Source: Sphingomonas sp.
Lineage (GTDB): Bacteria > Pseudomonadota > Alphaproteobacteria > Sphingomonadales > Sphingomonadaceae
Assembly (NCBI GenBank): GCA_025981625.1
Contig: JAICXF010000063.1
Coordinates: 1 to 9,426, forward strand
Direction of reading: 5' to 3'
Length of the DNA stretch: 9,426 nt
The notes beneath the pieces are model-generated. The model was not told the DNA's origin. It ran no database searches and saw nothing but the letters and a program-made list of their open reading frames with translations. Position 1 is the first letter of the stretch. Every line of letters begins with the position of its first letter. The position numbers were made by a program, and so were the translations under genes. Of the stretch, positions 1 through 6,103 are shown one piece after another.

Positions 1-88
1 TGAGCGAAGTGATCAGGCCCCACGCAAAGAACAGGCAGGTGACGATCGCAAAGGCGGCCGTCACTCCCGTCGAAGACTTGCGCTGCAT
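1..88 (-). CDS. FHS-family (FucP-like) sugar:H+ symporter, N-terminal fragment
   Basis: Only the first 29 codons are in the window; the gene continues beyond base 1. The peptide starts MQRKSSTGVTAAF and runs into a hydrophobic first membrane helix containing FFAWGLITSL. This is the hallmark start of the FucP/GluP group of major facilitator permeases, which import fucose, glucose, galactose or mannose with protons across the inner membrane. The ATG at 88 is preceded by AGGGG (99 to 95) six bases away, a good ribosome binding site. The gene is divergent from the carboxylesterase at 175, and a LacI-type operator lies between them, so sugar-induced expression is likely. The exact sugar cannot be told from this fragment. 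Family assignment is fairly secure from helix 1 but rests on few residues. Confidence 0.72.
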   Translation of the reverse strand, partial: MQRKSSTGVTAAFAIVTCLFFAWGLITSL

Positions 89-174
89 CTCGTTCCCCTG
101 TGTCCCAACTTTTCGTTACGGTGCCTGTGAATTTTCGGTCGCACAAGGCTGCGGGTTACCGCTAACATCAGCCA
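89..174. promoter_or_regulatory. Divergent intergenic promoter region
   Basis: These 86 bases separate two genes that start in opposite directions, so they must carry the start signals for both the sugar permease (leftward) and the esterase operon (rightward). TAACAT at 163-168 could serve as a rightward -10 box, with only a poor -35 match about 17 bases upstream (CGCACA, 140-145). I cannot name a convincing leftward promoter. The stretch contains the operator palindrome at 154-167. Confidence 0.5.
154..167. promoter_or_regulatory. Probable LacI-family operator palindrome
   Basis: The bases GGTTACCGCTAACA contain GTTA and TAAC arms (155-158 and 163-166) around a central CG step (160-161). 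LacI/GalR-family repressors typically bind even-length palindromes with a central CG, of the TGTTAGCGCTAACA kind. The right half matches that pattern fully. The left half differs at its outermost base and at one inner base. It ends seven bases before the esterase ATG at 175, where a bound repressor would block transcription or translation start. The regulator gene is not in the window. Confidence 0.6.
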
Positions 175-1656
175 ATGACCCGTAGAAAGCGATTGCTTGG
201 CCCATGGCTCTTCCTGCTCGTTGGCGCGCTTACCGGCGCGACTGTCGCCCATGCGCAGGTGGTGAGCGTCGAAGGCGGGCAGGCGCGCGGCAAGAGCCTC
301 GAGGACGGCACCCACGTCTTCCGCGGCTTGCCCTTCGCCGCGCCGCCCGTCGAGGAGCTGCGGTGGAAGCCGCCGCAACCGGTTGTCGGCTGGAAGGGCA
401 TCCGCGACTCGACTGGGCAGCCCGCCTCGTGCGTCCAGATCGACCAGGGCTGGAATTACTCCGACTTCGTCATCGGCAGTGAAGATTGCCTGACCCTCGA
501 TGTGCGCACGCCATCGATGGAGGGCCGGCATGCCGTGCTCGTCTGGATTCATGGTGGAAGCAACCGCGCCGGCGGACCCAACGACATCGTTCTGTCCGAC
601 GTTGGCAAGCAGGTGGTGATTGTCGGAGTCCGTTACCGGCTCGGGATCTTCGGCTTCCTGTCGCATCCGGCGCTCACCGCCGAACAGGGCGGCTCGGGCA
701 ATTACGGGCTGATGGACCAGATCGCCGCGTTGAAATGGGTACACGAGAATATCGCGAAGTTCGGCGGCGACCCGGACAACGTGACGATCGCCGGTGAATC
801 CGCCGGTTCGCAGGATGTCAGCCTGCTGCTCGCCGCCCCGGCTGCCCGCGGCCTGTTCGAGAAAGCCATCATGGAAAGCGGAACTCCGGTGCTCGGGATG
901 AAGCCCCGGACCCTCCTCGAAGCCGAGCGCATCGGAATGGAGGCCGACGACCTGCTCAAGGCCGGCGGAAGCATCGAGGCGATGCGGCGCATGTCAGTCC
1001 CGGCGCTGCTCGCCGTTGACCTGAAGCTCCACGACGCCGGGACCTTGGCGGACACGGCCATGTGGATGCGCACGACGATCGATCGCAAGCTCTTCGCCGC
1101 CGATCCGCGAACGCTGCTGGAACAAGCCCCGCCACGTCCCGTGATTGTCGGGACGAACAAGCGCGAATTCGGAGTCGACCGGCCGCAGCGGGATGAGGCG
1201 ATCGCGAGAGCATTCGGCCCGAACGAAGCAGCCGCCCGCGCTTATTACCATGCAGACGGGCCGCCCCCGCCCGACGATCCGCGCCTTGGCAGCCTCGACG
1301 ACCAGATCGGCACGGACATCGTCTTCCGCTGTCCGGCGGAACACGTGGCGCAGCTGTTGTCCGCCAAAGGCGCGCCGGTGTGGCGCTACGAGTTCGACGC
1401 GGCGCCGAACGGCGCCAAAACCTCGCATGCGGCGGAGATTTCCTATGCGTTCGGCAATTCGACCTTCGCCCCGGGGCAGTCGCTGAAACCTTATTGGGTC
1501 AATTTCGCGATAAGTGGCGACCCAAATGGCCCCGGCCTGCCGCAGTGGCCTCGCTTCACGCCCCAAGGGCAGCAGCACGTGCTGTTTGATGCCAAGGGAG
1601 TTACCGCGGAGGGTCCGCTTCGCCCGCAACTCTGTTCGCTGGAAGAGCGCCTGTGA
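175..1656 (+). CDS. Secreted type-B carboxylesterase (alpha/beta hydrolase)
   Basis: This 493-residue protein is the usual length for the carboxylesterase/para-nitrobenzyl esterase family, which hydrolyses carboxylic esters. A Sec-type signal peptide is visible: basic MTRRKR, a hydrophobic core, and a likely cut after AHA (residue 27), so it acts in the periplasm or outside. Visible motifs are GLPFAAPP (51-58), EDCLTLDV (103-110), the oxyanion-hole HGG (126-128), and the nucleophile elbow GESAG with Ser209. The probable acid is Glu331 in GTNKREFG and the histidine is His418 in TSHAAE. Cys86 and Cys105 fit the family's N-terminal disulfide. The ATG at 175 has no strong Shine-Dalgarno sequence but gives the signal peptide. 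It is the first gene of a three-gene operon, overlapping the SGNH esterase by four bases. With sugar genes nearby it may remove acyl groups from glycans or aromatic esters; the substrate is unproven. Confidence 0.93.
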   Translation: MTRRKRLLGPWLFLLVGALTGATVAHAQVVSVEGGQARGKSLEDGTHVFRGLPFAAPPVEELRWKPPQPVVGWKGIRDSTGQPASCVQIDQGWNYSDFVIGSEDCLTLDVRTPSMEGRHAVLVWIHGGSNRAGGPNDIVLSDVGKQVVIVGVRYRLGIFGFLSHPALTAEQGGSGNYGLMDQIAALKWVHENIAKFGGDPDNVTIAGESAGSQDVSLLLAAPAARGLFEKAIMESGTPVLGMKPRTLLEAERIGMEADDLLKAGGSIEAMRRMSVPALLAVDLKLHDAGTLADTAMWMRTTIDRKLFAADPRTLLEQAPPRPVIVGTNKREFGVDRPQRDEAIARAFGPNEAAARAYYHADGPPPPDDPRLGSLDDQIGTDIVFRCPAEHVAQLLSAKGAPVWRYEFDAAPNGAKTSHAAEISYAFGNSTFAPGQSLKPYWVNFAISGDPNGPGLPQWPRFTPQGQQHVLFDAKGVTAEGPLRPQLCSLEERL

Positions 1657-2411
1657 GCTTCGATCGCCGCGATTTGATCCGTTGGGCTCTCGCCGCACCG
1701 CTGTTGCTCGCGTCGGCGCCATCACTCGCAAAGCAGTCGTTCAAAGGCGGCGATTGGAACGCCTGGTTCCGCGATTGGCTGCTCCGGGATTTTGGAATGA
1801 TTGGCTATTACGCCGACGACAACGCGAAGCTGCTCGCATTGCGCGAGCCGGTCGACATTGTCTTCCTCGGCGATTCGATCACCGAAGGCTGGTTCGACAA
1901 GCGCCCCGGTTTTTTCACGCGCGGACGAATCGACCGCGGCATTGGTGGGCAGACGACCCCGCAGATGGTGCTCCGAATGATGAGCGACGTGGTCGCGCTG
2001 AAGCCGCGCGCGGTGCACCTCATGGCCGGCACCAACGACATCGCCGGAAACACCGGCCCGATGACGCCGGAGATGACGCAGAACAACTTTCGCGAAATGA
2101 GCGACATCGCGCGGCGCAACGGAATCAAGGTGATCCTCGCATCCATTCCGCCCGCCGCCCGCTTCCCCTGGGCGCCGGCCATCGAGACGCGGCGGCCAAT
2201 TGCCGAGCTGAACCGCTGGCTCAAAAACTATGCCGGGGAAACGGGCGCGACGTGGGTGGACTATCACCCGGTCCTGGATGACGGCACGGGAGCGATGAAG
2301 CCGGGCCTTGCGTCGGACGGCGTGCATCCGGCCGAGGCCGGCTACGATGTGATGGCGACCGTGATCGAACCGGTCCTCGCTAGGGTGCTGCGGACACGGC
2401 GCCGCCCGTGA
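1653..2411 (+). CDS. Exported SGNH/GDSL-family esterase
   Basis: This 252-residue protein carries all SGNH hydrolase blocks. Block I is FLGDSITEG with the nucleophile Ser75. Block II is GIGGQTT, with Gly98 in the oxyanion hole. Block III is MAGTNDI with Asn128, and block V is SDGVHP with Asp222 and His225. The N-terminus has DRRDLIR followed by a hydrophobic stretch ending near SLA (26). This resembles a twin-arginine signal, though ordinary Sec export is possible. It belongs to the group resembling platelet-activating-factor acetylhydrolase and many carbohydrate acetylesterases. The GTG start shares GTGA with the stop of the upstream carboxylesterase and has GGAAGAG (1641-1647) five bases before it, so coupled translation is likely. 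Its stop likewise overlaps the isomerase start. Removal of acetyl groups from hemicellulose sugars is a reasonable inference from the neighbours, not shown directly. Confidence 0.93.
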   Translation: MSFDRRDLIRWALAAPLLLASAPSLAKQSFKGGDWNAWFRDWLLRDFGMIGYYADDNAKLLALREPVDIVFLGDSITEGWFDKRPGFFTRGRIDRGIGGQTTPQMVLRMMSDVVALKPRAVHLMAGTNDIAGNTGPMTPEMTQNNFREMSDIARRNGIKVILASIPPAARFPWAPAIETRRPIAELNRWLKNYAGETGATWVDYHPVLDDGTGAMKPGLASDGVHPAEAGYDVMATVIEPVLARVLRTRRRP

Positions 2412-3181
2412 AGCTCCGCCGCCGTTATGTGGCGAAACCGTGGGGCCGAACGACGCTCCCGCAGATTTTCTCGCCGCCTGCTGGCGAGCGCATCGGCGAA
2501 GTGTGGTTCGAGAACGGTCAGGATCTGCCCCTGCTCGCCAAATATCTGTTCACCAGCGAGCGGCTGTCGGTCCAGGTCCATCCCGACGACGAGCAAGCGC
2601 GAGCACGCGGTCTGCCGCGCGGCAAAAGCGAATGCTGGTACATCCTCGATGCCGAGCCCGGCGCCAGGTTGGGCCTTGGATTCACGCGGCCGCTGTCCGG
2701 CGACGAACTCCGCGACAGCGCCCTCGACGGGTCGATCGTTGGCCTGATGGATTGGTACCCGGTCACGCCCGGCGATTTCTTCTCGGTTCCGCCAGGCATT
2801 GTTCACGCGATCGGCGGCGGCATTTCGCTGCTCGAGTTCCAGCAGAATTCGGACGTGACCTATCGCCTGTATGATTATGGCCGCCCGCGCGAGCTGCATC
2901 TCGACGAGGGAATCGCGGTGGCGAATGTCGGGCCCTATGACGCCAAACTGAAGCGCCATTTGGCAGGAACGGGACGAAACATCCTCGTCGACGGCCCGCA
3001 TTTCACGCTGGTCCGTGCCGAAGGTGATGCGCTGCAAGGCCGCTTGCGCTGGGTGATGCCGATTGACGGCAACGCGCGTTCCGGCGCTGACGTCGCTGGC
3101 CGTGGCGAGTGCCTGCTCGTCTCCGCCGACGAAAAGCTGGAGGCCAGCGAAGGGACTTTACTAATCGGCGCGCCCTGCTGA
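2408..3181 (+). CDS. manA: Class I mannose-6-phosphate isomerase, short form
   Basis: This cytoplasmic zinc enzyme interconverts mannose-6-phosphate and fructose-6-phosphate. At 257 residues it is shorter than E. coli ManA (about 390) and nearer the short Bacillus-type isomerases such as GmuF and ManA (about 315). It keeps the cupin-fold metal ligands: Gln56 and His58 in SVQVHPDDE, Glu75 in GKSECWYIL, and His133 in VPPGIVHAIG. The substrate-binding segment TYRLYDYGR (151-159) follows. It starts KPWG-like at residues 10-13, typical of the family. The GTG start lies in a GTGA overlap with the SGNH gene and has no clear ribosome site of its own, so translational coupling is likely. The C-terminal 21 bases overlap the oppositely oriented fructokinase. 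A role in channelling mannose into glycolysis fits the sugar permease and fructokinase; supply of GDP-mannose precursors is an alternative. Confidence 0.92.
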   Translation: MKLRRRYVAKPWGRTTLPQIFSPPAGERIGEVWFENGQDLPLLAKYLFTSERLSVQVHPDDEQARARGLPRGKSECWYILDAEPGARLGLGFTRPLSGDELRDSALDGSIVGLMDWYPVTPGDFFSVPPGIVHAIGGGISLLEFQQNSDVTYRLYDYGRPRELHLDEGIAVANVGPYDAKLKRHLAGTGRNILVDGPHFTLVRAEGDALQGRLRWVMPIDGNARSGADVAGRGECLLVSADEKLEASEGTLLIGAPC

Positions 3182-4054
3182 CATCGCGAGCGCAATTGCT
3201 CCGAGTGGACCGGCGTCGGCACCCAGGCCGGGCGCACGGACATAAGGCTGGCCTTCAGGCAAATGCATGTACCCGCCGAGGCTCTTCACCAGCAGCGTCT
3301 CTACGCGCTGGAGAAGGTGCGGCTGGCCGACGACGTCCCCTCCGCCTATCGCGATTGCGCGCGGGGCGGCGGCGCAGACGATTGCGTGGCACAGCTGGGC
3401 CAGCGCCCATGCCACCGAGTCCCACACCGGATCTTCGGGAGGAAAATCGGATGATCGACCCTCGCCGGCGCGCGCCTTTAGCGAGGGACCGGCGGCGAGA
3501 CCTTCGACGCAGTCGCCATGGAACGGACAGGAGCCCTGAAAATCGTCTCCAGCGAGGCGAACCGGGCGGATGTGGCCGAGCTCGCAATGGGCGAAACCAC
3601 GCGCCGGCTGGCCATTGACGATCAGGCCGACCCCGATGCCCGTTCCGACAGTGACATAGGCAAAGTCTTCAAACCCGCGTCCGGCGCCCCACCGAATCTC
3701 CGCCATCGCGGCACCGTTCACGTCCGTGTCGAAGGCGGCCGGAACGCCTGCCGCCCGCTCCAGCCGCTGCTTCACCGGTGCGCCTTGCCAGCCGGGCTTG
3801 GGCGTCGCGGCGATTTGGCCATAACCGGGTGAGCTCAGATCGAGATCCAGGGGTCCGAAGCTGGCGATCCCGAGCGCTTCGAAACCGTGTTGAGATTTCC
3901 ACCCGGAAAGGACTTGCTCGAGTTTCCCGAGCGTTTCGTCGGGAGTCGTCGTGGGCACCTCTTCACGCGCGACAATGCGGTCAGCGCCGCTGGCGAGAAT
4001 GGCGATGCATTTGGTGCCGCCAAGCTCCGCCCCCGCAAAAACGGGATTCCCCAT
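3161..4054 (-). CDS. ROK-family fructokinase (YdhR/GmuE type)
   Basis: This predicted 297-residue cytoplasmic sugar kinase transfers phosphate from ATP to fructose to give fructose-6-phosphate. The N-terminal phosphate loop is AGAELGGTK (7-15). ASFGPLD (64-70) and ATPKPGW (83-89) are characteristic of the B. subtilis YdhR/GmuE fructokinases. The catalytic base is Asp111 in DTDVNGAA, followed by VTVGTGIGVG (134-143). The ROK zinc site is complete: His161 in ELGH, Cys176, His179 and Cys182 in SCPFHGDC. I chose the ATG at 4054, not an in-frame start 36 codons upstream, because the family begins just before the GGTK loop and the longer form would run into the M1 peptidase gene. Only four bases separate it from that gene's stop, so the two are probably cotranscribed. 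A weak AGGA lies inside the junction. Its 3' end overlaps the mannose-6-phosphate isomerase gene by 21 bases on the other strand. Confidence 0.92.
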   Translation of the reverse strand: MGNPVFAGAELGGTKCIAILASGADRIVAREEVPTTTPDETLGKLEQVLSGWKSQHGFEALGIASFGPLDLDLSSPGYGQIAATPKPGWQGAPVKQRLERAAGVPAAFDTDVNGAAMAEIRWGAGRGFEDFAYVTVGTGIGVGLIVNGQPARGFAHCELGHIRPVRLAGDDFQGSCPFHGDCVEGLAAGPSLKARAGEGRSSDFPPEDPVWDSVAWALAQLCHAIVCAAAPRAIAIGGGDVVGQPHLLQRVETLLVKSLGGYMHLPEGQPYVRAPGLGADAGPLGAIALAMSAGRAD

Positions 4055-4058
4055 CGTC

Positions 4059-5996
4059 CTAGCGCGCCGTGAAGTCGTTGTTGGACCGGTCGCGATCAGG
4101 AATCTTGTGGTCGGGATCGAGCACCGCGCGAATGACCGGCGATGAGCCCACGACCGGCACATCGGTCGACGCCTGGCGAATCCATGTCTCCGCGGGCAGC
4201 CGGATGTCGCGGCCGGTCCCGTCGGCGAAGGTCACGCGCATGGTCACCGGCATCACCAGCTTGTCGCGGGCCTCGACCGTCACCAGCGAGCCTTTCAAGG
4301 GATCTTTCGCGGGAAACGGCTTGATGCCTGTGACGGCCAGATCAAGCTGCCAGTTGTTGGCGTACCACCCGCGCCACCACCAGCTGAGGTCCTCACCGCT
4401 GTCGCTATCCATGAAACGGAAGAAATCGGCAGGCGTCGGATGCTTGTACGCCCAGGCCGCGATGAACCGGCGGAACGCCGGATCGAAGCGGTCGGGGCCC
4501 AGGATCTGCTCCCGCAGCAGCACCAGGCCCAGCGCCGATTTGAAATAGGTCACCGGGTGGCGATACTTCTCGATGACCGTGTCCGCCCGCGACAGGATCG
4601 GCGGCGCGTTCGGGTCGGCGAGGAGGGGCAGGATCTCGTCCACCGGGTTGCCGCCGTGCGGCGCATATTCGCTGTCGCGCTTGGGGCCGTAAACGCCCCC
4701 TTCGAATTCGTCGGATTCATAGACGTCGATGAAGGTGTTGAAGCCTTCGTCCATCCATGCGTTTCGGCGCTCGTTGAAGCCGACGATCATTGGGAACCAG
4801 CTGTGCCCAATCTCATGCGCCGCGATCCAGAAGGTCGGCTTGGGTGGCGAGCCGATGTCGTCGAAAACGATGCCCGGATATTCCATCCCCCCAGCCGGTC
4901 CGGCGACGTTGATCGCCGCAGGCCATGGGTAGGGAAACCATTTGGCGGAGTAACGCTCGACCGCGTCCTTCATATATTCGGTGGAGCGGTCCCAGGCCTT
5001 CGCTTCGGGCGGATAGACGGATTGCGCGAGCGCGGTCTTGCCTCCTGGAAGCCGGATGCGCGCCGCATCCCAGATGAAGGCGGGCGAGGCGGCGAACGCC
5101 ACGTCGCGACTGTCGTGCATCCGGAAGTGCCAGGTCCGGCTGCCGGTCGCGGAGCCTAACGGCTCGGAGCCGGAGCGGATCATCACCGTCTTGTCGCTCT
5201 GCCGAGCCCGCGCAAGTCGCGCGCGCTCAGTCGTGCTCAGCACCTCGGTCGGGTTCTGGAGCTCGCCCGAGCCGGCGACCAGGAAATTGGCCGGGACGGT
5301 CACTGAATAATCGAAGTCGCCATATTCGAGATAGAATTCCTGCGCGAGATAGGGCAGCGGGTCCCAGCCGCGCACGTCGTCATAGACGGCCATCCGCGGG
5401 TACCATTGAGCAATCGAATAAATCGGCCCGGTCGGAGTCTCCATCCAGCCGGTGCGCCCGCCCCACGGCTCATGCGGCACCGCGTAATGATAGGCGATGC
5501 GCAGGACCGCCGTGGTGCCATGCCGCAGCGGCGCCGGAAGCGTGACCTCCGCGCGCGTGTCGCTGATCAGCGGCTGGATGGCGATGCTCTGCTTGCCTTG
5601 CACCAGCCGAACCGAATCGAGCGCCATCCCTTCGGTCAGGCCCATCGGCGCGGTGCCCGACGAGAGGTTGCCGCGTGAATCGGGGCGATAGCGGTTCTGC
5701 TCGAGATTGAGCCACAGCACGTCCAGCGCGCCGGGACTGTTGTTGGTGTAGCGGATCTCGACCGTGCCGGAGATTGCGTGCGTCACGGCGTCCAGACGCG
5801 CACGGATCGTGTAATCCGCGCGGTTCTGCCAATATTGCGGCCCCGGATGACCGTCGCCGGAGCGATAGACCGAAGGGCCACGACCAACGTCGAACGGTGC
5901 AAAGGCCTCGCGCGGATTGTAGCTTTGTGCCGAGGCGGCAACGCTCGCGAGACCAAGTGCGGCAAGGCAAATACGGGCAAGATCAGTCAAACGCAT
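4059..5996 (-). CDS. Secreted M1-family zinc metallopeptidase
   Basis: This 645-residue protein is a gluzincin peptidase of family M1. Zinc-site residues are His394 and His398 in HEIGHSW plus Glu417 in MDEG, with the exact 18-residue spacing; Glu395 is the general base. Tyr484 in TYFKSALG matches the transition-state tyrosine. The family's exopeptidase motif (usually GxMEN) reads GGMEY (369-373), a change that could alter substrate N-terminus recognition. The N-terminal beta domain (about 45-250) contains TVEIRYTNNSPGALDVLWLN. A signal peptide MRLTDLARICLAALGLASVAASA precedes QSYN, so the enzyme is periplasmic or secreted. The ATG at 5996 was chosen over an in-frame start 50 codons upstream because it gives the signal peptide and has GAGGA (6008 to 6004) seven bases before it. 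It lies about 107 bases downstream of the SLOG-like gene and four bases before the fructokinase. Confidence 0.93.
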   Translation of the reverse strand: MRLTDLARICLAALGLASVAASAQSYNPREAFAPFDVGRGPSVYRSGDGHPGPQYWQNRADYTIRARLDAVTHAISGTVEIRYTNNSPGALDVLWLNLEQNRYRPDSRGNLSSGTAPMGLTEGMALDSVRLVQGKQSIAIQPLISDTRAEVTLPAPLRHGTTAVLRIAYHYAVPHEPWGGRTGWMETPTGPIYSIAQWYPRMAVYDDVRGWDPLPYLAQEFYLEYGDFDYSVTVPANFLVAGSGELQNPTEVLSTTERARLARARQSDKTVMIRSGSEPLGSATGSRTWHFRMHDSRDVAFAASPAFIWDAARIRLPGGKTALAQSVYPPEAKAWDRSTEYMKDAVERYSAKWFPYPWPAAINVAGPAGGMEYPGIVFDDIGSPPKPTFWIAAHEIGHSWFPMIVGFNERRNAWMDEGFNTFIDVYESDEFEGGVYGPKRDSEYAPHGGNPVDEILPLLADPNAPPILSRADTVIEKYRHPVTYFKSALGLVLLREQILGPDRFDPAFRRFIAAWAYKHPTPADFFRFMDSDSGEDLSWWWRGWYANNWQLDLAVTGIKPFPAKDPLKGSLVTVEARDKLVMPVTMRVTFADGTGRDIRLPAETWIRQASTDVPVVGSSPVIRAVLDPDHKIPDRDRSNNDFTAR

Positions 5997-6103
5997 GCAG
6001 GATTCCTCGGCGCGAACTCGATTGCGCTTGCTAGTCGCAGATGCGGCGCCGGGGTAGTGTCCTGAGCGGGGAAAAGAGAACCCCCTCCACGCTCCGCTGC
6101 TGG
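5997..6103 (-). other. Intergenic leader of the M1 peptidase gene
   Basis: These 107 bases lie between the stop of the SLOG-like gene and the peptidase start. They contain the peptidase ribosome binding site GAGGA (6008 to 6004). They also contain an imperfect, bulged hairpin with GAGCG and CGCTC arms (6064-6068 and 6090-6094) and inner G and C runs. No run of T follows the hairpin on the leftward strand, so I do not call a terminator. Whether the peptidase has its own promoter here is unclear. Confidence 0.4.

Noticed and set aside
994..1731. Long minus-strand open frame (245 codons) antisense to the carboxylesterase
   Set aside because: The plus-strand frame encodes a complete catalytic triad esterase. 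The antisense frame shows no recognisable domain and is a by-product of GC-rich codon bias.
4055..4162. N-terminal extension of the fructokinase by 36 residues
   Set aside because: It would overlap the peptidase coding end by about 100 bases, and ROK kinases start close to the GGTK loop, as with the ATG at 4054.
6064..6094. Possible rho-independent terminator after the SLOG-like gene
   Set aside because: The hairpin is interrupted by a bulge and is not followed by a T run in the leftward direction.
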